64,000 nt of DNA from Rhipicephalus microplus (taxonomy: Eukaryota; Arthropoda; Arachnida; Ixodida; Ixodidae): contig NC_134710.1 of NCBI RefSeq assembly GCF_043290135.1, positions 133,996,655 to 134,060,654 on the forward strand. Direction: 5' to 3'. Every line of letters starts with the position of its first letter. Positions within the stretch are counted from its first letter, which is position 1. The notes beneath the pieces were generated by a model. That model was given only the letters and a program-made list of their open reading frames with translations. It ran no database searches and was not told the origin of the DNA. Both the position numbers and the translations under genes were made by a program. Shown in pieces: positions 42,982-55,080 of the stretch.

Positions 42982-43035
42982 TTCAATAAGATATCAATTC
43001 AAAAAAGTGACAGACTCATGGCAGCCCCAAATGAA
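42982..43035 (+). CDS. Unidentified gene, internal exon (18 codons)
   Basis: This 54-bp exon lies between a strong TTTTTGTTTTGCAG acceptor and a GTACGT donor, and codes FNKISIQKSDRLMAAPNE in phase 0, matching the exon at 41120-41263. A possible last exon follows the TTCCTGCACAG acceptor at 43981-43991 and would end in TPHFEKCAPQCY and a stop. A plus-strand AATAAA at 44304 would serve as its poly(A) signal. Function unknown. Confidence 0.45.
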
Positions 43036-44262
43036 GTACGTCAATCACTATTCTTTTTTTTACCTCAGGCACATAAGCGAAATGTGTGCTGCCTAGATCT
43101 CTTTTCCATCGTGACCTAATGAATTGAATGACACAAACCCTTCAAATTGTTTTTTTCATGCACACCTTCGCATAGACCCGAAAAGGGCACTTTAATAAAG
43201 AGTGTATATGTGACAGCATAGCCAGCCGATGGATGAGCCAGCCATTATGATGGTACGCTGAGCTAGTCCGAGAGTGTTCATGATAAAATTTTGAGTAGCA
43301 CCCTTAAGAAGGGCAAGAACGGAAAAAACAATGAGAATAGCACATATTATTATCCTTTCTTCTATCCTTGACCTTTCTGTGAGCACTGCACAAAATTTCA
43401 TGAGCCAGCCATAGCCAACCAGTTGCTGATTGTAGATACTTGTGTTGAGTTTTTGCAATTGTATCGTATTATGTCAAATGTGCACCTTCAGATTGTGCTA
43501 CACAAAATAGATTCCTATGTTCAGATTAAGTGACAATCACAAATATGTGTACCCACATCTTTAAGCTTGTGCACGCAGCCAGAACGTAAATCACTTGACA
43601 AACTTGGCAGAAGTGCTTCTTGGTAAGTGCTTCTGGCAACTTGGCAAAAGTGCTTCTTGGCAGTTGTTACTGTGTCCTACAAACACTCACTGGGGTGGGT
43701 TTAAATTCCTTATCATTGGGCCTGAGTATATGTGTAGCTGCCATCATAAATCACATTATCAAACGTGACCATCCAATCCCTTTAAATTGGAGTTGGGCAT
43801 TTCCCCTCACAAGTAAGAGAGCATGCAGCTCAACCAGGCAGGTGTGTAGCAGGTGGCTAATTGCAGAATTAAACCAGAATTTTAGGCTAAGTGTATTATG
43901 ATGAGCAGAATTTCGAGATCATGCATGTCTTGTGTGCTACTGCCTGGCTACTGCTGCAGCAGCTATATTGTTTTTTTGCTTCCTGCACAGACGCCACACT
44001 TCGAAAAGTGTGCTCCTCAATGCTACTGAAGTTTCAATGCATTCATACGTCTGAACACTATTCTCATCATAAAAAAGAGAGGGTGTGAATGTAAAGAAAG
44101 CAAAAGGTGATTTTCAAATTAGCACATTAACCCTGCAGTGTGGAAGTGAGGACAACAATGGATTTACAACCGTACATTAGGCACTGAAAGGCACAAAATA
44201 GTTAGTGCACAGTGAAAAGAATGTGCTATAAGGCTGTTGATAAGAAAAAGCAATTCTACAGT

Positions 44263-44293
44263 TTTATTTCGCTTTTTATTTCGCAGTTTTATT
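44263..44293 (-). terminator. Poly(A) signals of the ZNF236-like gene
   Basis: Three AATAAA hexamers on the minus strand (44288-44293, 44275-44280, 44263-44268) lie 76 to 106 bp past the stop codon. A plus-strand AATAAA at 44304-44309 overlaps, consistent with convergent genes. Confidence 0.6.
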
Positions 44294-44368
44294 TAACATT
44301 CAAAATAAATACTTGCACTATATTAACACTTCCATGCAATGAGACGTGTGCAATCCCATGTAACAAAT

Positions 44369-45417
44369 TCAAGTTTCTAGCTCTTTCGAAGAGATTTCAT
44401 CTGTTTTGTGTACCCTTTTGACATGTGCCATAAGATTGCATTTTTGAGTAAATTGGCTCCCACACGCATCACATTTGAAAGGTTTTTCACCAGTGTGCTT
44501 GATGAGGTGCGTGAGCAGGGTATTATTCTGAGTAAAAGATTTGTTACACAGGTTGCACTGGAAAGGTCGCTCTCCTGTATGAATTCTTTCATGCCTTTTT
44601 AGCTGACTAGGCTTTGAAAAAGCTTTAGGGCACTTTTGACACCGATATGGAGCTTTCTTTTCTTTATCCTCTTTGCTTTTGTGTGAGTCAAGATGCTCTT
44701 TAAGATGGCTAGCCCTCTTGTAAGATTTTCCACACTGATTACACACATGAGCCCGTGCTTCATCTACATCATCAATTGTTTTTACTACTGCAGGTGCCAC
44801 CAAGTCAGCTGTGTCCATAACAGCACTCTCCAAAAGACTGCCTTCTGCTACAGCCAATTCATCAAGACCCAGCTCAGCAGCAGGTACCTGTGAAGCAAGC
44901 CCTTGGTTACAGCCAGTAGGGTCTCCCTCCATCACTGTAAATGTCACTGCTCCATTTTTACCTTCTGCTGCAACTAGAGGTAGTGACTGGTCAAGTACTA
45001 CTGAGCTACCCCCCGAACCATTTTGTTGAATAAGAAATGAAGCTGCATCTAGTTGCTGCTCCACATTTGTACCACTGGAGTCTCCTGATGGTGTGATGGA
45101 GATGTTGATATTACCCTGCTGTTGCAGTTGTTGCAAATGCTGCAGAAAGGAAGCATCAATCTGCACTGTCTGTGTAGAAGGGTTGAGTCCTGTAATCTGA
45201 ATGCCTGGAGCTAGCTGCAACTGGATCTCACCCATGATTCCCTCAGCATCAGTGGGCTCTTCCGGGATCGTCTCGTGTGAAGCCTTTTCCTCTCGTTGTA
45301 GCAGACGACTTCGTCGCCGTACACCCCCACTCTTAAAATGTGTCATAATATGGCTTTTGCGATGACCGGATGTCCGAAAACGAAGGTCACAGTGGGGGCA
45401 CTTGAAAGGACGGGAAC
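44369..45417 (-). CDS. ZNF236: ZNF236-like multi-zinc-finger protein, last exon (fingers 7-11)
   Basis: This 1049-bp terminal exon follows an ACTCGAAG acceptor and ends with a stop at 44369. It completes the HTG linker into RPFKCPHCDLRFRTSGHRKSH (finger 7). A long Gln/Ser/acidic spacer follows, with IQLQLAPGIQITGLNPST and a QQLQQQGN run. Four more C2H2 fingers come next: CNQCGKSYKRASHLKEH, CQKCPKAFSKPSQLKRH, CNLCNKSFTQNNTLLTH and CDACGSQFTQKCNLMAH. The finger order, the IQLQLA spacer and the ending match vertebrate ZNF236. A DNA-binding nuclear role is expected. Confidence 0.9.
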
Positions 45418-45711
45418 CTTCGAGTAAATAAGAAAATACAAGAAGCATACTTGAGACAGTAATACTATAGTACACTCTTAGAGATAAATTCTGAAATTTT
45501 GCATTCCTTAGGCCACTTTCTAGAAGAGCCTTTCATGGTTCCTTTTGCCAAAAGATGCCTGGAAGATGCAAGTCTATCTCAAAAGGTCCTTTCACTTATC
45601 CTCACCTAAGAATAGTCTTCTATGTATCTAGGTTAGTGGGCATTCTTCACAGGCTTCCCAATGTCTTTATTCAGCAAAATAAAGATTGTTGATCAAACAC
45701 ACTTCATACTG

Positions 45712-46785
45712 AATCATCATTATCATCATCAGCCTGAATACGTCCACTGCAGGACAAAGGCCTCTCCCATGTTCAGCCAGTCAACTCGGTCCTGTGCTTG
45801 CTGCTGCCAATTTATACCCGCATACTTCTTAATCTCACCTGCCCACCTAACCTTCTGTCTCCCCCTAACCCGCTTGCCTACTCTGACAATCCCGTTAGTT
45901 ACCCTTAATGATCAGTGGTTATCCTGTCTACGCGCTACATGCCCGGCCCATGTCCATTTCCTCTTCTTGATTTGATATCCTTAACCCCCGTTTATTCCCT
46001 AATTCACTCTGCTCTCTTCTTGTCTCTTAAGGTTACACCTACCATTTTTCTTTCCATTGCTCGCTGCGTCGTCCTCAATTTAAGCTGAACCCTCTTTGTA
46101 AGTCTCCAGGTTTCTGCTCCATAGCTAAGTACCGGCAAGATGCAGCTGTTATATACGTTCCTCTTGAGGGATAGTGGCAATCTACCTGTTATAATTTGAT
46201 AGTGCTTGCCAAATGTGCTCCACCCCATTCTTATTCTTCTAGTTACTTCAATCTCGTGGTTCGGCTCCGCGGTTATCACCTGCCCTAAGTAGACATACTC
46301 TTTTTCAACTTGAAGTGTACTATTACCTATCTCGAAGCGCTGCTCCCTTTCGAGATTGTTGTACATTACTTTCGTTTTCTGCAGATTAATTTTAAGACTC
46401 ACTTTTCTGCTCTCCTTGTCTAACTCCGTAATCATGAGTTGCAATTCATCCCCTGAGTTACTCAGCAATGCAATATCATCGGCAAAGTGCAGGTTACTAA
46501 GGTACTCTCCATTAACTGTTATCCCTGACTGTTCTCATTCTAGGTCTCTGAAAACCTCCAGTAAGCACGCAGTAAATAGCATTGAAGAGATTGTATCCCC
46601 CTGCCTTACACCCTTCTTGAATGGTATTCTGTTGCTTTCTTTATGAAGCACTATGATAGTAGTTGATCCCCTGTAGATTTCTTCCAGGATGTTTATATAT
46701 GCTTCATCGACGCCCTGATTCTGCATTGTCTGCATGACTGAATAGTCATGTATAAATGCTAATGCTTTTTTCTGAATCACTTCTT
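45712..46785 (-). pseudogene. RTE-like LINE, 5'-truncated, in a ZNF236 intron
   Basis: Minus-strand frames show QNQGVDEAYINILEEIYRG, KKGVRQGDTISSMLFT, then after a stop LSNSGDELQLMITELDKES, LKINLQKTKVMYN, YVYLGQVIT and LSYGAETWRLTKRVQLK. The FADD box region survives in the joining frame. It is homologous to 36541-39611 and ends in the same CATCATCAGCCTG 3' tail. It preserves the empty TTAA site (45904-45907) used by the element in the other LINE. Confidence 0.9.
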
Positions 46786-48794
46786 GGTACCGTCAACTAT
46801 AAGGACACAAGAACACCTTGCTGAAGGTAATGAGGCAACACTCATCAAAGGATGCACTGGGCGGCTGCACCGTTTTATCTTTTCATTCTGTATTGACAGT
46901 TGCATTTGAATTACATTTTCTTCATCATGCTTTGCGTCCAAGGTATTACTGACAGATGAATGGCATATTCCTACAAATGGTTTCCCATTCTTTACTGCTA
47001 AAGAATTCGTAAGACTGGCTGTATTAAATGAGCATGACAAACATAAGGATAAGTTTAAGTTATTTTGTGAATATGGGGGCTAGAAATTTGTGGCAACAGC
47101 TAGGAATGTGCACTGTGAAGCCATTTTGCAGTTCATAGACATAAGAGTTTATGAACTGCAGTGAAATGGCTCTCCTCACTCCTATCATGCCCTGCAGCGA
47201 CAAGCCTCTGTTCAGCTAAATTATGAAGAAAGGGGATTAGGGCATTGCTGAGATGACCTCTTTTTGTGGAAAAAAAAAAAAAAAAAGAAACCCAGGAAAG
47301 AAAACTTGAAAGCACCTTAGGGGCTACATTACAGCATGTAACATACAGGAAGACTTCTTTAGTAAGGACGCTTCCAGAATTGATGTAAGGTGGCCCAACC
47401 ACACATAAGGTTTCCCTATAAAAACTAAGATTCTGTGAAATAATACAAATTCATAATTTAGCAAGTAGCACAATAAAAAAAACTGCCCTATATACTATAA
47501 ATTAAACTTACAAGAACTGAAATCCATGTGTGTTTGTAAGAAAGTGATGAAAGTTTTACAATTTAGCTCAAAGGATGTGAGAAAGACCAACACATAATAA
47601 GAGTCCTGAAGGATGCAGTCCCTCATATATGGCTTTCCATGTAATTGAAATGCTAGGACCTACTACTTGCCTCTCATTACCGCAAATGAAAAAAGTTCTG
47701 CAGTTTAATTTATGGTTTAATGGGCCTTTTTCTAGCCCGAACAGCATCTCAGGTGGAGATGGCCTAAATCAAAATTGAAGGCCCTTGGACTTCGAAATCA
47801 TCCACCGCATGCCGGTAAGCAATCTCGAAGACCTGTGTTCGCGCCTCTCTTTGGGGCAAGAATTTGCATGTTTGTGGCACCAAATGTCACTTGGTCCTCA
47901 CATGTCGTGACGCTTCGGCCACCAAAAATAATGGCGCGTGCCTCCTCGAAGCTGGCGTGCATGCACAGACTACCTACCCGAAAGAGACCCATTCAGCTGA
48001 GAACAGCGTCATCCACAGATAAGTAATCCACGTAGTATGTATATGATTCTTTTGGCACCAACAGTTACAGGCGTGAAAGAACTGAGCAGACATAATAACA
48101 CAAGCAGTACAAGTCCAACCATGAACTCCTCTAACAAATAACGGTGATAATGAGTCTTCGCGAAAGTGACGGGGGAATCAAGTGCCAGTCATAAGGGTCT
48201 TACTTTCCCGAGGGCTAAGAACAAGAGTTCGCCATCTACACGATACAAATATCGAAGGCTATGCTTCTCTTCACAACAGCTGAAAGTATCTTATACGTGT
48301 TGCTTCACTCATGCGGCTAATCGTACGCTCAAACCAGGTCAGGCTGGCCAAGCTGTGCAAAAAGTCAACATGGCCCCTCTCTTCCGTGGTCCTTTTGCCG
48401 GCTGAGAGCACATTTCACGATGAATCATACAAGAACGATCCCGCAGCGGCAGTGTACCATCAGGGCTCAGGATACATTGGATCTTATGGAAGCTATACCA
48501 GAACTGGCAGAAAACGACACAGCAGAAAAAATGCAGCAGTGAGGAATATAACAATGGGGTTCTACTGTACCATAGATAGCTGCCCGATGACACTGGCATA
48601 GAAAGGATTCTATTGTTGAATGCACTCATGAAATTGTCTGAACCTGTCAGGGTGCTGTTTCCACTCCTGTTCTTATTCCATGCTGAAGGGTAACCTCAAA
48701 AGCAGATGAAAGCAAACACCAGGGGGAAAAAAAAAATTACACCTAAAGGGAAAGAGACAGGCTGCTTAGAACTGAACAATCTAATGTGACTAAC
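46786..48794. other. ZNF236 intron, no recognised feature
   Basis: The flanking exons join in phase through a normal finger linker, so no exon is missing here. An A run lies at 47271-47285. Confidence 0.6.
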
Positions 48795-49077
48795 CTGTAT
48801 GAAGTCGCATGTGCACCTTGAGGCTTCCCATGGTGGAGAAGAAGGAGCAGCAGATATGGCAAGGATAGTCACGTTCACCTCGATGGGTGCGACGGTGTGT
48901 TTCAAGAGTTGACTTGACTGTGAAGGATTTCTGGCATATGTCGCACGAGAACGGCCGCTCACCAGTGTGTGTTCGTATGTGTCGGGTTAAGTCACTTGGC
49001 TTCCGAAAACTTTTAGGACACATTTCACATCGGTTAGGGTACTCAATAACAGGTTGTTTTTCCCATTCTTGTGTCTC
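48795..49077 (-). CDS. ZNF236: ZNF236-like protein, exon with fingers 4-6
   Basis: 283 bp between TTGTGCAG and GTTAGT. After an [10 protein letters not shown] lead it encodes [34 protein letters not shown] and [21 protein letters not shown]. These match the ZNF236 fingers with KPSDLVRH, FTVKSTL and [14 protein letters not shown] in the same order. It ends one base into the Gly of the HTG linker. Confidence 0.92.
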
Positions 49078-49312
49078 CTGCACAACACCATAAGGTCCTC
49101 AGAACATGATCCGAGACAGACTTGCAGTGAAAGACACAAAAGGCTACAATCAATTCTACCACTTCCGTGAACTACCCACAACTAGAGACATAATATGATG
49201 ATTTTGGGTCACAAATGGCCAATACAATTAAAAAAGTGAAACATGTAATTTGTAACACCATCAAGCAGTTTTTCGTGCTCAAATATTTAGTATTTAAAGC
49301 TAATGCTCTCAC

Positions 49313-49578
49313 CCGATCCTTTTCAGCAGCAGTAGAAATTAAGGCTCTTTCCGAAACAGATAAAGTGGATTCTTTAGGATCTCTCTGGGCCAGTTCTCTT
49401 GACTGCTCCTCTGTAAATTTGACAAATTTGCGCTGTGTGCCAGAGGAATTCACTTTCTCAGCCAGACGTTTTGACACCTTCTGAGATTCATCAACAGCCA
49501 CAGCTGGCTCCGTATTACTTGCTGGTGATTCTTCAGCTACTTTTTGAGCTGCTGCCTTTTCTTTCTCCGTAGTAGGAT
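49313..49578 (-). CDS. ZNF236: ZNF236-like protein, linker exon
   Basis: 266 bp between TCTTTTTTAG and GTGAGA. It is charged, with no finger: EKEKAAAQKVAEESPAS, KFTEEQSRELAQRDPKES and TLSVSERALISTAAEKDR. A similar FTEEQARELAER and TVSERVLI...AAEKDR stretch precedes the same fingers in ZNF236 as I recall it. Phase is consistent on both sides. Confidence 0.85.
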
Positions 49579-50859
49579 CTAAAAAAGAGAGAAAGAGAAT
49601 AACTGAAGAAACACACTTTGGACAAATGTAAAAATACTACATAAATATGCAGCAAAGCAAGCTTTTATTAAATGCAATTATAGGACTGCTTAATTGACAT
49701 CTCTGCCATACCTATTTGTTAACATCTTATTTCTTTTCTTCCAATATTACAAATGAAATAGAAATATTACATAAACTGTACTGCATGGCTTACAAGTTGT
49801 CTACAAATATTGTTAGGGATGTTACATCTCACGTGCACTAGGTGGCTTGATCACCATCTCAAATTTTTTTGAATTAATTAATGCATGAATGAAAGTTAAA
49901 AATGTCATATTTTCTCTAAAAAAAGAAGACTCTGCGAGTAGCTGTAACAATTTCTGCTTAACCATGTCAAGCAGCATGTTCTACTAATAATTTTACTCCA
50001 TTTTGAGCAGATACATTTTACTGCACATTAGAAGAGCATTCATGCAGTGTTAAATATTAGCTTTTGTAATAACTAAACATGGGCACAACTCCCTTACCCC
50101 TTTCTCCTGTAACAAACACAAAAACACAGAGACAGAAGCACAGCATTTAAAAATTAGCATGGGAATGTCTGAAACTACAGGGGAGGGGCATCAAAGCAAA
50201 CATTTATGTATTGTAAACAGTACATTGACAAAACAAGACAGCTTGTTAATATTAGAATAAATGAGCATCACCCAGATATGACTAACAATTTACGTGAAAA
50301 CAGTGGAAGAGTATCTGAAAGTGGCAAGCCACAACTACAATGAGCTCAAGCTTTAATACTTCAGTCAATCATCCAGTCTCCAAAGGGCAGGAAATAGTCA
50401 TATCTTATTCACAATTTTAGCATACTCCAGCCAATATGTATAAACCTATCGAAGGGGACTTTTGAATCTACCCAATACAGAAGATACAGAATGGAAACAT
50501 GTGAGACTAAAAGCCTTGCTTCTAATAAGTTCTAGCCATCCTTATCAATACATTATCATTTTTAGGGGTGCTTACTTTTTACAGTCGTCACCAAGCGACA
50601 CCCGCACTTCAAGAATTTTTTATCGAGCTTGTCAAACTTCAGCCGAAAAACATGGGAAAATTTTCTGGTATTTTGTCTTGACTGATGTCTAGTTCGGGCA
50701 GCCAAGAATCAGAGCAGCAACATCATATTCAGAAGCGGGGTGTCATAATTACAGGAGTACCATAATAGTTAACTACTATTCCTAATCTACTACGTAATTT
50801 GCTTTGACTATGTAATATAAAGCAAATGTATGCATATGAAGCACAAGAAGGTTACTTAC
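49579..50859. other. ZNF236 intron, no recognised feature
   Basis: AT-rich intron sequence. Confidence 0.5.
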
Positions 50860-51104
50860 GATGATTGCAAACATGTCGTCGAAGCTGTTGGACAGTTGGC
50901 ATAAGACAGGAGCAAACTGAACAGATATAACTTTCAGGCTGCTTGTGACTAACAGCATGTCGCTTCAGTGAAAAAGATGTTGTGAAGCCTGCACCGCATT
51001 GTTGGCAGACATAATTCTTCTGAGAAGCCATACGTGCAAAGTGGCACCTCATATGAGACTTGAGGTATGTAGATCGCTTGAATCGCTTGTCACATACTGT
51101 ACAC
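50860..51104 (-). CDS. ZNF236: ZNF236-like protein, exon with fingers 1-3
   Basis: 245 bp between GCGTTCGCAG and GTAAGT. The first codon, split with the previous exon, completes KPFVCTVCDKRFKRSTYLKSH. CQQCGAGFTTSFSLKRH and an atypical CSVCSCLMPTVQQLRRH follow. The perfect completion of a finger across the intron confirms the splice. Confidence 0.9.
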
Positions 51105-51441
51105 CTGCGAACGCCAGAAGATTCTACTAAAGTACTTTATGTGGATAACAGCCAGTCTGGAACATCAAAGTGGGCTGATTAACAACTCCTTACCAACTGC
51201 TTATCAACCTAGAAAAAACACTGATAAAAAAAAGGACAAAAACAGCATTAAAAATACACAACGAAAAATTACTAACAAATAGTTAACCGTTGTTTCTGGT
51301 CTTGAAGAATGCATTCATAAAAAAAAGAAGAAAAAGAAAAGTGAACAATGAAATGTTATACAACCTATAAATAATTATTTCCATAATAATTCATTTGTAA
51401 CTAGTTTATACAACTCTCCATAGCTAAAGCTTTATACTTAA

Positions 51442-52129
51442 AGAGACGCTAAAGGCAACTATTAAGTGGACGTTGATTGTTGAAATAGCAGTACAGAAAC
51501 ATTATAGTGTTACTTTTGTGTCAAGGAAGTGCTTATTTTAAAATAAAATTTCATTTTAGTGGTCCGCATCGGGTTAGTGCACTTCAAATTACCTGCCTCA
51601 AGCGAAACATTTCACATTATTGTTGCTGTGCACAACGTAGCCCAGCTTTACTGCACGACCGCCAACACAAGTAGCAGCAGAACGAAAGTAGCGGGAGCCA
51701 CAGCAGCAACAACGCCCAATGAACAATTTCCTGTTATACCCTCAGAGATGGCAGACGTACTTGGTTCAAACAGGCGAAAACTGAATTTTTGAATCACTCG
51801 CACCATTTCCGACAGTAACGACCAGCGTTTCTTTTTTTTTCCACAAATCAAAGAGAAACGAACAAGTAGCATTTTATTACATCTCTTGATGTACGGAAAG
51901 TTGTTTATTTAGTGCAGTTAATTCAATTACTACTGATTCATTGCAGGCGGTACCTCTCACACCATCAGGTTTGTTTAGTGAATGTCCTATCGTAGCGCAT
52001 GCGTTCTCATGTATTTACCTTAATTTCACGGTAAGTAGGGCACTGCTGTTGATAACATTGTCGTTTTAGACGCTGTCATACATTGAGCTTTCACTCCAAC
52101 ATGAATTGTTATTTGACTTTAGTGTCCCT
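51442..52129 (+). mobile_element. TTAA-flanked TIR element, copy 3
   Basis: 688 bp between TTAA 51438-51441 and 52130-52133, with ends AGAGACGCTAAAGG and CTTTAGTGTCCCT. It is aligned with copy 2 along its length, with more substitutions at the left end. It lies in a ZNF236 intron. No coding frame. Confidence 0.9.
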
Positions 52130-52390
52130 TTAAAAGTAATTTAAATCTACTTCAAGTTTAATTACAGTTCTCAGTTTTTTTTTGACATGAAAGTAGAGGA
52201 ACTAAACCTGTGAAAGAAAATAAAACAAAAAATATGTTATTTTGTAAAAAACTTGCATTTTTTACTTTCATCTCCCCTTAAATTGAAAAAATTTCCATCG
52301 TACTAACCTAGCAATATTTTAGAAGAAAATATTTCGTGCGATATCACACCATTCTATTATCCTTTATTTTTTGAGTAACATACAGGTGTA

Positions 52391-53635
52391 AATCTCGATG
52401 ATACAAATTCGAAGGGAGCATGCAAAATTGTTCGTATCATCCTGGATTCGTATGAACCAAAAACAAGTTAAGGTGATACGTTAAGTTAGTCAAGATGAAC
52501 AAGAACTTTATTGGCAACTCCTTCTTGCTGAAAAAGTCTATGATGTTCTTTCGAACTTTCCTGCCTTCACCATCTCTCAATAAAGTGCCACGGTTTCCCC
52601 ACTCATGCTGCTGGCGCGGCGCGTTCACACCTGACATCAAAGGAAGCGAAAGTGGCAAAGCTCATTGGAAAATCACCCGCTTTACCGCTTAAGAGGCCGG
52701 AAAACAGCGCCGCGGTCTCGGAGATTTCACACTAGAGAATTCAAGCCAAAAATGCCAGAGCGGCCGGAAAACCACGTCCGGGCCCGTCGAAAATGTTCAC
52801 ACTCATTCTGCCCCTCGTACATGCCACCACCGCCGCCACTATCATTGCTTGAGAATTCATTCCATTTTGCCCATTTCCTAAGCATTTAATTTCGTACTGA
52901 GTTTTAGTAATGCAGGCAAAGCATTGTAAAGAAACAGTTTACACTTTTACTTGTTTAAAAAAATATGGCAGCAGAAACGACACGAGTGGTCTCAGCGGCG
53001 ATGATCAATTCAGCCGACAGTGAAAAAAAAAAGAGACACGTTAGGGCATGCCGTCTCGCTGCTGCTGCACCTTCTTTTACTTCCGGAGTTCTCAGCGATC
53101 GTAATCCAAACCAAGCTTTCGATAAACGCATCCTTGTCAAGGCTGTGAGCTTTGACGTGCTGCACGGGTAGTTCGCGATAGAGCCGGCGCAATCCACCGC
53201 TGATGCCTCTGCTGCCATGTTGAATTAGCGGCTGGTTCTTTACATCATGGAGTTTCCTATGGTTTACATCATGTGGTTTGAGAGCTAGAGCAGCCGATAT
53301 AGACAAAGCCGCGAAGCAAAAAGGCGATCTGCTATCACGTGACGGGAAAATTGATCTCGCGCCGATTTTTTCACGTCAGCCTTGCGGCATACTTTTTCGG
53401 CTACTAAAGCAAGGAAAAAAAAAAATTCCAGCGAGTTTTGCCACATTCACTTCCTTTGAGGCCAAGAGTGAACAGGCCTTCATTTCACAAATTCGCATCA
53501 TCCGCAGTGGCTGGGAAAACCGTTCGTATAAGACAGAATCAGAGTACATTTTATAAAACATAGTCCACTCGAAGCAACCTTAAAGTTCCTATCATTGCGA
53601 AATTCCCATCAACCGTAATCGTATCATCGAGATTC
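52391..53635. mobile_element. 1.25-kb TIR element with TA target duplication (mariner/Tigger-like ends)
   Basis: TA at 52389-52390 and 53636-53637 flank ends AATCTCGATGATAC and GTATCATCGAGATTC, inverted repeats of about 14 bp. The motif CGTATCATC recurs inside near 52433. Several frames of 60 to 98 codons occur in GC-richer sequence, but none shows a DDE/D transposase motif, so it is likely non-autonomous. Confidence 0.7.
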
Positions 53636-54847
53636 TACTGTACATACCTCGGCACTAAAAACACATCAGTGAACTAGTACCACACAACAAGAGCATATAC
53701 GGACACTTAAGCAAGCACCATACTATGAACATGAAGGAAATGAAAGTAATGACTTTACCATTCTATACTGAAACATCAATCAGTCAATCAATCACCCAAT
53801 CAATCAACCAATTTTTACTTCTCCTAGAGAAATATAGGGGTAGCAGAAAAAAAGCTGCAGTACTGCGGCTTGACAAAGCTCCGGCTCTCTACAAAGTCCA
53901 GCAGCAATATCATCAAGTAGAAGGGAAAAAAAACTGTGCTTGAAATTAAACATTTGAATTCAATGCACTAAGACAGGTAGTGGCAACACATAGTGGAGAC
54001 TAGGTTGAACATAGAAATATTTGATTCTTTATGACACATCATACCTAATAAGACACATTAATGCAATTCAGAAGAACAAAGAGGGGTAAAAGAAAAGAAA
54101 GGCACACCGCAATTGAGAGTATTGTAATCTTTACTAAATAAGTTTATTATTTAAGCCAACAGAGTATTATGAAAGCAATGAAATCGCAACAGGAACAAAA
54201 AAAGAAAGAAAAATAATGAAAGCAAAGAAAACGCCATGCGCCGAACAGATACGCATATGCATCTAATCACCACAGCCAGATGCTAGTGGAAAACGAAGTT
54301 TCATCGTCACCCAATAAAAATGAGCGAAGGGTGTGTATTGAAGCCATCTGAGAAGATATGCCATATTTAGAGTATGTATTTAAGAGTACGGCTAGTTGGA
54401 GTGATACCGAGTGATTTCCAGAGTTAGTTTGACATAATAACAAGCCAATATTGCTACCACATTTGGAAACAGTCTAGCTCATTATTACAATGAGCTTGCT
54501 CATAAAGTAGCCATTGACACTATACAGTAAATTATTTGTGTTTACATGTGCATATTTACAACTATTAAAAAAGATTGTAGGAAAGGGAAATTGGAAGCTT
54601 GTGATGAAAAAATAAACAGGTGGTTCATGTGCTCAAGTCAATGTTTCAACAAGTAGACTTGCCTTCTTTAAAGCAGAAACTCAGTGAATAAAAAGAGAAT
54701 AAAACACATCACCATGAAAAGAGGATTACATCAATACACGTCACAAAGAACTGTGTTAGTTTTACAGAAACAAGACAGCAGTCAAGAGCAATGCTGCAAT
54801 AGCCTTCAATGAAAGATGCAGTAAATATAAAGAAGTTGCCCCCTCAC
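53636..54847. other. ZNF236 intron, no recognised feature
   Basis: AT-rich; includes a short TCAATCAATCA run near 53776. Confidence 0.5.
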
Positions 54848-55080
54848 ACAAAAGGCTTGCCATCATCTCGTACATCCACTTCTGTGCCACGCAAAGCATC
54901 CTGTGCTACCTGCTGCAATGTTGATTCTTGAGATAAGGTTGGATTAGGATCTTCATGGGCTACTGGGAGATCACCAACTAGATCATCATTTTCCGGCGTG
55001 CCTGAAGCAAGTTCAGTTGGAGTTTCCAATGATGATGTCACAAAACTGCTAGCTAGAGTGCCCACATCCAAAGCATCACC
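54848..55080 (-). CDS. ZNF236: ZNF236-like protein, acidic exon before finger 1
   Basis: 233 bp between TTTACTGCAG and GTGAGG. It encodes GDALDVGTLASSFVTSSLE, an acidic and polar region (NDDLVGDLPVAHEDPNP) and ends DDGKPF, the linker of the next finger. The open frame seems to stop just after, but the GT donor two bases earlier continues the protein into finger 1. Confidence 0.88.
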
